Below, in pieces: positions 8,580 to 15,935 of a stretch of DNA of 64,000 nucleotides (its first letter is position 1; every line of letters begins with the position of its first letter). Below the pieces are notes generated by a model that searched no databases, was not told the origin of the DNA, and saw nothing but the letters and a program-made list of their open reading frames with translations. This stretch comes from Rheinheimera mangrovi. Its GTDB lineage: Bacteria > Pseudomonadota > Gammaproteobacteria > Enterobacterales > Alteromonadaceae. The stretch covers positions 4,261,501-4,325,500 of the forward strand of contig NZ_CP034683.1 in NCBI RefSeq assembly GCF_003990335.1, in the 5' to 3' direction. The position numbers and the translations under genes are program-made.

Positions 8580-11141
8580 TTAGTTCTCCTCTGCTAAAGC
8601 GGCTACAGGCAGCTCTTTAATCGGAATTTGTTGTTGCCACTGGCGCTTTTCTTCAGCCGTAGCAGGGCGGATTTGCGAACGTTCTTCGACAAAAACGATG
8701 TTTTCATCTGCATCCGGGCTGTTTACAAACTGACGGAAACGTTTCAGCGCTTGTGGGTCGTCCAGCGTGGTTTTCCATTCACAGGCATAGGTATTGACTA
8801 AGGCAGCCATCTGGTTTTCCAGCTCTGCGGCTATCCCCAGCTCGTCGTCGATAATGACTTTACGCAGATAATCCAGGCCACCATCGAGCTTTTCCATCCA
8901 GACTGAAGTACGCTGCAAACGATCGGCGGTGCGGATATACAACATCAGAATGCGGTCTATGTAGCGGATTAAGGTTTCAGTATCGAGGTCGGTGGCAAAT
9001 AAGTCGGCGTGGCGTGGCCTCATGCCGCCGTTACCGCAGACATACAAATTCCAGCCGTTTTCGGTGGCAATAATGCCAATGTCTTTGCTTTGCGCCTCAG
9101 CACATTCGCGGGTACAACCCGACACTGCCATTTTGATTTTGTGGGGCGCCCTTAAACCTTTGTAGCGGTTTTCAATGGCAATGGCCTGACCGACACTGTC
9201 CTGTACGCCATAACGACACCAGGTACTGCCGACACAAGACTTCACGGTGCGCAGCGACTTGCCATAAGCCTGGCCAGTTTCAAAACCCGCATCGACCAAA
9301 CGTCGCCAAATGGCAGGCAATTGCTCTAAACGGGCGCCAAATAAGTCGATCCGCTGACCACCGGTAATTTTGGTGTAGAGGTTAAAATCCAACGCCACTT
9401 GACCTATAACCAACAGTTTTTCTGCGGTAATTTCACCACCAGCAATACGCGGCACCACTGAATATGAGCCGTCTTTTTGCATATTGGCGAGAAAGGTATC
9501 GTTGGTGTCCTGTAAACCGACATGAGTTTTTTTCAGCACATAATCGTTCCAGCTCGACGCCAGGATGGAAGCCACAGTCGGCTTACAAATATCGCAGCCC
9601 AAGCCCTGACCATGGCGGCTTAACAGCTCGGCAAAGGTTTTAATACCGCCGACCTGAACTAAATGCAGCAACTCCTGACGGGAATAGGCAAAGTGTTCGC
9701 AGAGGTGGTTTTTCACCTCCACACCACGGCTTTTCAGTTCATCATCCACCACGGATTTGAGCAAAGCCGTGCAACCACCACAGCCTGTGCTGGCCTTAGT
9801 GCAGCTTTTGATACTGGCTAAATCGCAGCAGCCACTGTCCATAGCCGCCACTATGTCGCCCTTGGCCACGTTATGGCAGGAACAAATGGTGGCGCTGTTG
9901 GGTAAAGTTAAAGCCGCCAAAGGCGCGCCGGATGCTGCAGGTAAAATCAGTTGTTCCGGCTGTTTTGGCAGCAGCATATCGTTTAAGGCGTATTGCAGCA
10001 GACTGTCGTAGTTACTGGTATCACCGACCAGCACAGCACCCAGCAGGCGTTTGCCGTCTTTGCTTACCACCATTTTTTTGTAGACCTGAGCCCTTGGGTC
10101 GGTAAAGACATAACTTAAAGCACCGGGCGTTCTGGCATGGGCATCGCCAATAGAACCCACTTCCACACCCAGCAGTTTCAGTTTAGTGCTCATATCAGCG
10201 CCGCTAAAGCATTGCTCGCCACCAGTCAGTTGACTGACCACCACACGCGCCATCTGATAACCGGGCGCCACCAGACCAAAAATCTTTTGCTGCCACAAGG
10301 CACATTCACCTATGGCATAAATATGTGGATCAGAGGTCTGGCACTGATCGTTCACCACAATGCCACCCCGGTCGCCTACAGCTAAACCGCAGCTGCGTGC
10401 CAACTGGTCATAAGGCCGGATGCCAGCGGAAAACAACACTAAGTCAGTCTCTAAACTTTCGCCATCAGCAAACTGCAGCTGATAACGGCATTCAGTGCCA
10501 GCCACTATGGCTTGCGTGGCTTTGCCTGTATGCACCTGCACACCCAGTTCGATAATTTTTTGGCTCAGCATCTGGCCGCCATTTTGATCCAGCTGTACCG
10601 CCATCAGTTGAGGTGCAAACTCCACCACATGAGTCTGTAAACCCAGTTGTTTCAGCGCATTGGCCGCTTCCAGCCCAAGCAAACCACCGCCTATCACCAC
10701 ACCCACTTTGCTGACTGCTGCACTTTGCGCTATCGCGTCTAAATCCTGCAAAGTGCGGTACACCAGACAATGCGGTTGGTCATTGCCCGGAATAGGCGGT
10801 ACAAAAGCGTAAGAGCCTGTCGCCAGCACCAACTGGTCGTAATAAAACTGCTCGCCCTGACGGGTGACGACCAACTGCTTTTCGCGGTTAATCTCTTCTA
10901 CCCAACAATTTAAGCGGTATTGAATATTGGCAGCCTGATAGGCTTGTTCTGTCGTCAGCGCCAGCTGCTCTGCGCTGGTGCCGCTGAAATAGCCGGATAA
11001 ATGCACCCTGTCGTACGCCAGCTGAGCTTCACCACAAAGCACAATAATTTGTGCCAATGGGTCTTTGGCTCGTAATTGATCAACAAAATGATGCCCCACC
11101 ATACCGTTGCCGATCACCAGAATTTGTTTGGTCTGCTGCAT
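8580..11141 (-). CDS. nirB: Nitrite reductase [NAD(P)H] large subunit
   Basis: An 853-residue NirB. It begins with an FAD-binding GNGMVGHHF (residues 11-19) and a second dinucleotide motif GGGLLGLEAA (151-160). A BFD-type [2Fe-2S] domain follows with Cys420, Cys422, Cys454 and Cys457. The C-terminal ferredoxin-nitrite/sulfite reductase domains carry the siroheme/[4Fe-4S] ligands Cys636, Cys642, Cys676 and Cys680 (CVGSTWC ... CTREC). It reduces nitrite to ammonium using NAD(P)H. The ATG at 11141 is preferred over the longer frame to 11273 because AAGGACAT precedes it, the protein starts properly there, and the extra 132 bp encodes the leader terminator. Confidence 0.96.
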   Translation of the reverse strand: MQQTKQILVIGNGMVGHHFVDQLRAKDPLAQIIVLCGEAQLAYDRVHLSGYFSGTSAEQLALTTEQAYQAANIQYRLNCWVEEINREKQLVVTRQGEQFYYDQLVLATGSYAFVPPIPGNDQPHCLVYRTLQDLDAIAQSAAVSKVGVVIGGGLLGLEAANALKQLGLQTHVVEFAPQLMAVQLDQNGGQMLSQKIIELGVQVHTGKATQAIVAGTECRYQLQFADGESLETDLVLFSAGIRPYDQLARSCGLAVGDRGGIVVNDQCQTSDPHIYAIGECALWQQKIFGLVAPGYQMARVVVSQLTGGEQCFSGADMSTKLKLLGVEVGSIGDAHARTPGALSYVFTDPRAQVYKKMVVSKDGKRLLGAVLVGDTSNYDSLLQYALNDMLLPKQPEQLILPAASGAPLAALTLPNSATICSCHNVAKGDIVAAMDSGCCDLASIKSCTKASTGCGGCTALLKSVVDDELKSRGVEVKNHLCEHFAYSRQELLHLVQVGGIKTFAELLSRHGQGLGCDICKPTVASILASSWNDYVLKKTHVGLQDTNDTFLANMQKDGSYSVVPRIAGGEITAEKLLVIGQVALDFNLYTKITGGQRIDLFGARLEQLPAIWRRLVDAGFETGQAYGKSLRTVKSCVGSTWCRYGVQDSVGQAIAIENRYKGLRAPHKIKMAVSGCTRECAEAQSKDIGIIATENGWNLYVCGNGGMRPRHADLFATDLDTETLIRYIDRILMLYIRTADRLQRTSVWMEKLDGGLDYLRKVIIDDELGIAAELENQMAALVNTYACEWKTTLDDPQALKRFRQFVNSPDADENIVFVEERSQIRPATAEEKRQWQQQIPIKELPVAALAEEN

Positions 11142-11191
11142 TTTTATGTCCTTAAGGCCTTTGGCGACTGGCTCAGCCACCAAATTTTGCC

Positions 11192-11319
11192 CATAAAAAA
11201 AGCCCAGGCCTGAACCACTTAAAAAATGGTCAGAACCTGGGCCTCGTTGCCCGTGCAGAGCTAAGCTTTGCACCTCAATTCAAATTGTGTCAGCACCAGT
11301 CTGCGCTGGTGTTGCTGAC
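11192..11319 (-). terminator. nirB leader: two hairpins plus intrinsic terminator
   Basis: Reading the minus strand from about 11319: a strong hairpin with arms GTCAGCAACACCAG and CTGGTGCTGAC around a 6-base loop (11289-11319), then a second with arms starting GTGCA (11254-11274), then a terminator whose arm GGCCCAGG pairs with CCTGGGCT (11201-11243) and runs into seven T residues (to 11192). The terminator ends about 50 bp before nirB. The arrangement parallels the nirC leader and suits antitermination by the NIT-ANTAR protein at 1686-2966. Confidence 0.78.
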
Positions 11320-11327
11320 TATGTAAA

Positions 11328-11343
11328 AGCACAAAGAATGCCA
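11328..11343 (-). promoter_or_regulatory. Sigma-54 promoter of nirB-nirD-cobA-porin
   Basis: On the minus strand the sequence is TGGCATTCTTTGTGCT, with GG and GC separated by exactly 10 bases as in -24/-12 promoters; only TTGC is altered to GTGC. The predicted start, near 11317, coincides with the beginning of the first leader hairpin. Same architecture as the nirC promoter. Confidence 0.7.
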
Positions 11344-11418
11344 GTTTATTAACTTGCTGATTTTATTGGGTAATGGTTAATTTATGCTCAAGCAATTATC
11401 AAAAGCTTGCGTTGAATT

Positions 11419-11434
11419 GGTGCAAAACGGCACC
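11419..11434. promoter_or_regulatory. GGTGC-N6-GCACC dyad upstream of nirB
   Basis: A perfect inverted repeat, GGTGC (11419-11423) and GCACC (11430-11434), about 97 bp upstream of the nirB -12 element. It resembles the dyad before nirC. It is a candidate enhancer site for the sigma-54 activator, though its half-site orientation is opposite to the classical NtrC site. Confidence 0.4.
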
Positions 11435-11579
11435 GGATTGAGGCATCAGCAGAAATTTGAGTTTGACAGAACATAAAGAAAATCTTATTGCATAAAGGTT
11501 AATAAATGAGTTAAATAGGTTTACAAATCTGATACTTAGTAAAAATCACAGCGAAAACTGAATGTTTCAAGGAAGAATA

Positions 11580-12059
11580 ATGCAAAAGCCCCAAATCCTT
11601 TGGAGAAATCAAACTCCATCACGCTCATCGCTAAAACGCGGCTGGAAAAACTTAAGCAGAAATGGAAAGCTGTGGCTGATGCTGGGCAATTTAATATGCA
11701 TGAGCTTAATGCTGTACAACTACAATGCACAAGGCAGTGTATTGAGCTTAGTGGTGGGGATCTACACTGCGTTGTATATAACAATACTTGTCTTGCAAGC
11801 TAAAGGCGCCCCCAAAGAAGAGCTGGGCAGTCTGATGAATGAGCTTAAAGTGGAAAATAACACGATTTGGATAGGCGACTACCAGCTTCCTGATACAGTC
11901 CGCAAAGTTGTGATTGGTCGCATGGATATTCAGGGGCCAGCTTTTTTACAACTGGCCTGGAATCAAGGGCATCAGTGGATATTTCAGCTGGATGAGCTGC
12001 AACAAGTACGACATTTTTTCCGCCAGCATGCACCTCAGATTGAAATCGTTAACGAATAG
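11580..12059 (+). CDS. Hypothetical membrane protein
   Basis: A 159-residue protein I do not recognise. A basic N-terminus (SLKRGWKNLSRNGKLW) precedes two hydrophobic segments close together (LWLMLGNLICMSLMLYNY and VLSLVVGIYTALYITILVLQ), then a soluble domain of about 80 residues that looks beta-rich (NTIWIGDYQLPDTVRKVVIG). The C-terminus is probably cytoplasmic. The ATG at 11580 is used because AAGGAAGA precedes it; an ATG at 11562 lacks such a site. Divergent from nirB and apparently independent. Confidence 0.6.
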   Translation: MQKPQILWRNQTPSRSSLKRGWKNLSRNGKLWLMLGNLICMSLMLYNYNAQGSVLSLVVGIYTALYITILVLQAKGAPKEELGSLMNELKVENNTIWIGDYQLPDTVRKVVIGRMDIQGPAFLQLAWNQGHQWIFQLDELQQVRHFFRQHAPQIEIVNE

Positions 12060-12249
12060 GCAAACCCACAGCTGAATTCTGAGTGATATACAACGCTGAC
12101 AAACTGCCTTTTCCACGCTGTTGAGCTACCGCTGTAAAGCTATCATGCCGACGACGCGGGTACGACAATAGGCAATTAGTTGATGCCGAAAACAGCAAGC
12201 CTGAGTACAATAGCCAAGCGTTAATAATTCTCAGGGTTATGTTTTTCAT
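12049..12249 (-). CDS. Doubtful small exported protein
   Basis: A 66-codon frame beginning MKNITLRIINAWLLYSGLLF, which would make a plausible signal peptide, followed by a short basic mature part. No ribosome-binding site is evident, and it overlaps the end of the convergent gene by 11 bp. It may be chance; recorded because nothing else explains this gap. Confidence 0.25.
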   Translation of the reverse strand: MKNITLRIINAWLLYSGLLFSASTNCLLSYPRRRHDSFTAVAQQRGKGSLSALYITQNSAVGLPIR

Positions 12250-12375
12250 TTACCAAGGCCGTGGCGCAGCACCAAGCTGGCAGCCGCTATAAAGCCCCAA
12301 CCCATATAACAAAGCGCACCCTATTTTAATCAGGCCATCAATCATGGCCTTAGAACATCAGCAGGAAAGAGAAAA
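12060..12375. other. Intergenic gap before ilvE
   Basis: Apart from the doubtful minus-strand frame (12049-12249), I see only the ilvE ribosome site (AGGAAAG at 12362-12368). No leader peptide rich in branched-chain residues or attenuator was found here. Confidence 0.5.
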
Positions 12376-13368
12376 ATGGCAGCTTTTGGTAGTGTATTTA
12401 TGCCTGAAATGGCAATGGCCCGTTTCGATGGTACAGCTTGGGGTCAGTCCGCAATAGTTCCGTCCGACAGCATCAGTCTGCATCCGGGCGCTCACGTGTT
12501 GCATTACGCCAGCACTTGTTTTGAAGGCTTAAAGGCATTCCGCCATGAAGACGGTTCTGTGGTTATTTTCCGCATGGATAAAAACGTTGCCCGTATGCAA
12601 CAAAGCTCTGAATTGTTGTCTTTGCCTACTTTTGACGCAGCTCTGCTGAGCCAGATGATTGTCGACGTGGTGCGCCATTATGCCGCCGACGTGCCAACAC
12701 CTCCTGGTTCTATGTATATCCGTCCAACTCATATCGGCACTGAACCTGCTATTGGTAAAGCAGCAACACCAACTCTGACGTCTTTACTTTATGTACTGTT
12801 ATCTCCGGTTGGCGATTATTTTGCCGGTGGCAGCCGCGGTTTACGTTTGCTGATGGAAGACAATGCCCGCTGCGCGCCTCATATGGGTATGATCAAAAGC
12901 GGTGGTAACTACGCCAGCGCCTTGCACCCAACTATGCAAGCCAAAGCCAAGTATCAGGCCGATCAGGTGCTGTTTTGCCCGAACGGTGACGTTCAGGAAA
13001 CTGGCGCAGCCAACTTCCTGTTAATCGATGGCGACGAAATTATCACCAAAGCACTGGACGCCTCGTTCCTGCACGGTATTACCCGCGACACTATTCTGAC
13101 ACTGGCCCGTGACTTAGGCATGAAAGTGTCAGAGCGTGAACTGACAGTTGAAGAACTGTTAGAGCGCGCCGCTAAACCAGGCACAGAAGCGGCTTTATCA
13201 GGCACTGCTGCTGTATTAGCACCAGTTGGCACCTTGATCCACCAGGGCAAAGAATACAAAGTAGGCAACGGCGAACCAGGCAGCACTACTGCCAAATTAC
13301 GCCAAACCCTGAACGATATTCAGTGGGGCAAAGCCGAAGATAAGCACGGCTGGTTGACGAAGATTTAA
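12376..13368 (+). CDS. ilvE: Branched-chain amino acid aminotransferase
   Basis: A 330-residue class IV PLP aminotransferase. The PLP lysine lies in MIKSGGNYASAL, and other family marks are YASTCFEGLKAFR, YIRPTHIGTEP and QETGAANFLLIDGDEI. The length and these motifs fit the longer BCAT group rather than the 309-residue enterobacterial IlvE. It transfers amino groups to make Val, Leu and Ile, the last step of the pathway whose earlier enzymes are encoded at 39.7-45.5 kb; in enterobacteria ilvE sits within that operon, here it is apart. Good ribosome site, and a strong terminator follows. Confidence 0.93.
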   Translation: MAAFGSVFMPEMAMARFDGTAWGQSAIVPSDSISLHPGAHVLHYASTCFEGLKAFRHEDGSVVIFRMDKNVARMQQSSELLSLPTFDAALLSQMIVDVVRHYAADVPTPPGSMYIRPTHIGTEPAIGKAATPTLTSLLYVLLSPVGDYFAGGSRGLRLLMEDNARCAPHMGMIKSGGNYASALHPTMQAKAKYQADQVLFCPNGDVQETGAANFLLIDGDEIITKALDASFLHGITRDTILTLARDLGMKVSERELTVEELLERAAKPGTEAALSGTAAVLAPVGTLIHQGKEYKVGNGEPGSTTAKLRQTLNDIQWGKAEDKHGWLTKI

Positions 13369-13393
13369 TGTTTCGCTGAGTTCAACTCATAAG

Positions 13394-13418
13394 AAAGCAG
13401 GCTTAAGGCCTGCTTTTT
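13394..13418 (+). terminator. Intrinsic terminator of ilvE
   Basis: AAAGCAGGC (13394-13402) pairs with GCCTGCTTT (13408-13416) over a 5-base loop and continues into T residues, 26 bp after the ilvE stop. Confidence 0.85.
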
Positions 13419-13436
13419 CTTAACATTAATAAGTGA

Positions 13437-13790
13437 CTAGCCCTTACTACTCCACAACAACACCGCACTCAAGGTTGCCAGTGGCACTGCAGCCCATAAC
13501 AGCACTGAGGTCAGTCGCTGCTGATAGGCCAGCAGTAAAGCAAAGCTGCCCTGCATCAGGGTTAAAGTGCCAAACCAGACCACAAAACCAATAGCCAACT
13601 GCCAGCCCTGAATACAAAGCCACAAAGCCAGCAACAAATACAACCAGCCTGCGCTTTGCAGTACCCTCAGCTCAAAAGCTTTAGGCTCTGTGCCAAACAC
13701 CTGTTCAAAATGTTTATCCATCGACAGTCCTAAAGCTGCCATAGCCGCGTAACCGGACGCCAGAACACCAAACAACAACAGCAAGTCCAT
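13437..13790 (-). CDS. DUF3325-like inner-membrane protein
   Basis: A 117-residue hydrophobic protein with three to four membrane spans (LLLLFGVLASGYAAMAALGLSM at the start; later WLYLLLALWLCIQGW and VLLWAAVPLATLSAVLLW). Small proteins of this sort (DUF3325) accompany a PepSY-associated membrane protein and a DUF3649 protein beside TonB-dependent siderophore receptors, which is the order seen here. Its start overlaps the PepSY stop (TAATG). Function unknown; probably helps iron release or reduction. Assignment rests mainly on size, hydrophobicity and context. Confidence 0.65.
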   Translation of the reverse strand: MDLLLLFGVLASGYAAMAALGLSMDKHFEQVFGTEPKAFELRVLQSAGWLYLLLALWLCIQGWQLAIGFVVWFGTLTLMQGSFALLLAYQQRLTSVLLWAAVPLATLSAVLLWSSKG

Positions 13791-15523
13791 TACAGCACCT
13801 CCGCCGATGCCACAGTGGCAGCTCTGTTTCGTGTCGCTGTGTTGCGTTTTGTCTGGCCCAGTTTGCGCTGCACTTTCACCGCCGCCCAGCCCAGCATCAG
13901 GCCCAGCAGAATAAACACCAGATCCACACTGGCCAGCGCCCAGTCCTGCTGCCCTAAGGTCTGCCCCAGATGACGTTCAGTGGTCAGGGCATTCAGCAGC
14001 GGCAAAAGTAAAAATGCAGCAGCGGCCAGACTCAGGCAATCACGCCAGGCGATAAAGACAGGTCGGCTAAAGCAGTAAAGCGCCAGCGCGCCCCAGGCCA
14101 AAAACAGCGAATGAATTTCCCATTGCTGTCGTCCGGCCAGATCGGCAGGGATCAACCTGTTCGCCCAGAAATAGGCAGCCAGACCAAAGCTCAAACCGGC
14201 AATAGTGGCGACATTGAGTTTTTCTACCAGTTGATGCCCAGCTTCGTACTCACCGGTTTTCGCTAGCTTAGGCCGACGTTTCACTGTCCAGAGCACCAGG
14301 CCAGTCGCAATCATGCCGCAACCTAATAAGCCTGATACCAAGTACAACCAGCGTAACCAGGAGTCTGCAAACAAACCTTCATGCAAACCCAACATGGAAC
14401 TGCCAAAGACCTCAACTGCAGCAATATCAGCCGGAGCTGCGGTAATAGCTTGTCCTGTCAGCGCATTAAAACTCAGAGTACCGGCACCACGGCTACGGCG
14501 TATAGTCTGTGCGTAAGCTGGCGTAATTTGCAGTTGCGCAACTTGCCCTCTGGTGGCTGGCAACAGCGTTACCGAGCGGATTTGTCCCTTACCCCACAAG
14601 GCTTCTGTCTGCGCCAGCAAAGGTCTGAAATCGGCAAACTGCTCTGCTTGTTGACCAAGCGACAAAGGACGTGCAGAACGCCCTTCCCGACCAGAGCGAC
14701 CCGCTTGCTCCGACTGAGCCTGACGTGGGCCACCACCGCCCATCCCAACTATTCTGTTGCTACCGGTTTGGCTGACCAGCTCCGAGTAATAGGCCTGACG
14801 ATCATCAGGTGCAAAACCATAAGTCAAAGGCACTGCCAGTGGCATATAGGAGTAGAGGAAAAACAGCAGTCCGCTGTAGGTAATCATTAAATAAAAGGGC
14901 AAAGCCGACAGGCTGATCAGGTTGTGCGCATCCAGCCAGGAGCGCAGGCCCTTCTGCTGACGGTAGGTAAAAAAGTCTTGAATCATCTTTTTGTGGGCTA
15001 CCACGCCAGTGACTATAGCCACCAGCATCAACATAGTGCAGAGCCCAACCAGCAGAATAGCGGTGTCCGCCGGAATATAGTGCAAGGCATAATGCATACG
15101 TAACAAAGCCCGGCCGCCCGCCGTTTCCCGCACTGGCTCTGCAAGCTCTATTGGCTGACCGCTGCTGGTATCCAGATACAAAGTTTCAGTGCGGCCGCGG
15201 CGCTCGCCAGGTTCTGGCGCTGCAGTCCAGCTGGCACTTAAAGCACTGCTGTTGCGGGCATCACTGGCCAGGGTCACAGTCCAGCTTTGTGCCTGCTGGC
15301 TTTGCGGCAAACTGCGCAGTTGCTGATACCCCATGTCAAACTGAGTCGCAGCATCAGGCACCAGCACCGGGGCCATAGGCCGTTCGGGTTGCATCCAGCG
15401 GGTAATTTCCTGTGTGGCGTAACTGGCAGTGCCTGTCACAAACACAAAAAACAGCACCCAGCCCACCACCAAACCAGTCCAGGTATGTAACCAGGTCATA
15501 GACTGCCGAAAACTTGCTTTCAT
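13790..15523 (-). CDS. PepSY-associated transmembrane protein (putative iron-siderophore reductase type)
   Basis: A 577-residue inner-membrane protein. The N-terminal LHTWTGLVVGWVLFFVFVTGTASY is the classical first helix of PepSY-TM proteins, with a conserved His on the membrane edge. A long periplasmic region follows, then LRMHYALHY, further helices, and WLDAHNLISLSALPFYLMITYSGLLFF. A Gly/Arg-rich low-complexity stretch lies in the second periplasmic loop. Some relatives reduce ferric siderophores at the inner membrane; that role is inferred. It overlaps the DUF3649 gene by 4 bp (ATGA) and the DUF3325 gene, so the three are co-translated. Confidence 0.82.
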   Translation of the reverse strand: MKASFRQSMTWLHTWTGLVVGWVLFFVFVTGTASYATQEITRWMQPERPMAPVLVPDAATQFDMGYQQLRSLPQSQQAQSWTVTLASDARNSSALSASWTAAPEPGERRGRTETLYLDTSSGQPIELAEPVRETAGGRALLRMHYALHYIPADTAILLVGLCTMLMLVAIVTGVVAHKKMIQDFFTYRQQKGLRSWLDAHNLISLSALPFYLMITYSGLLFFLYSYMPLAVPLTYGFAPDDRQAYYSELVSQTGSNRIVGMGGGGPRQAQSEQAGRSGREGRSARPLSLGQQAEQFADFRPLLAQTEALWGKGQIRSVTLLPATRGQVAQLQITPAYAQTIRRSRGAGTLSFNALTGQAITAAPADIAAVEVFGSSMLGLHEGLFADSWLRWLYLVSGLLGCGMIATGLVLWTVKRRPKLAKTGEYEAGHQLVEKLNVATIAGLSFGLAAYFWANRLIPADLAGRQQWEIHSLFLAWGALALYCFSRPVFIAWRDCLSLAAAAFLLLPLLNALTTERHLGQTLGQQDWALASVDLVFILLGLMLGWAAVKVQRKLGQTKRNTATRNRAATVASAEVL

Positions 15524-15837
15524 CGCTGCGAACCTCCTGACGCCAACAGCACCACAGCAGACATCAGCAGCACAGCCCCCAGCACCAGTAGTGTTGCATG
15601 CCGGGTTTTAGACAAAGAAAACACCGCCATAATCACAGTTAACCAGACCAGAAAACTGAACACAGTGGCGCCGTGAGTCAGTAAAGCCCGCTGCTCGTCA
15701 GCCAATGAGGCCAGCACTGGCGCTGTCAGATTGGCGATCAGAAAACCGCCGGCACTGGCCAGAAAAACCCGCCAGAGCACAGTCCAGCGATAACGCGCCA
15801 GCTCAGTCGCAGCGAAAGTTTGTAGTAGTTTATTCAT
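15520..15837 (-). CDS. DUF3649-like inner-membrane protein
   Basis: About 105 residues with three membrane spans. The segment YRWTVLWRVFLASAGGFLIA matches the start of DUF3649 proteins, and the C-terminus contains HATLLVLGAVLLMSAVVLL. It is the first of three overlapping genes downstream of the TonB receptor. The ATG at 15837 is preferred over 15846 or 15882 because AGAGGA is placed 8 bases before it. Function unknown; likely part of iron-siderophore handling. Confidence 0.7.
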   Translation of the reverse strand: MNKLLQTFAATELARYRWTVLWRVFLASAGGFLIANLTAPVLASLADEQRALLTHGATVFSFLVWLTVIMAVFSLSKTRHATLLVLGAVLLMSAVVLLASGGSQR

Positions 15838-15884
15838 GTCGGACATCCTCTTGTCATCCACACCCCTGCCGCAGAACGGCAAAA

Positions 15885-15913
15885 GCTCTGCAGTCCAAAA
15901 GGAGCTGCAGAGC
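15885..15913 (-). terminator. Hairpin between TonB receptor and DUF3649 operon
   Basis: GCTCTGCAG (15885-15893) and CTGCAGAGC (15905-15913) pair perfectly; on the minus strand the stem is followed by TTTT. It would terminate, or attenuate, transcription from the receptor gene before the three downstream membrane genes. Confidence 0.75.
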
Positions 15914-15935
15914 CTTGTTTTTATTCAGCTTTTAT

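Noticed and set aside
11419..11434. Second sigma-54 promoter for nirB (GGTGCCGTTTTGC on the minus strand)
   Set aside because: The GG-GC spacing is 9, not 10, and the better site at 11328-11343 fits the leader. The dyad is kept as a possible enhancer.
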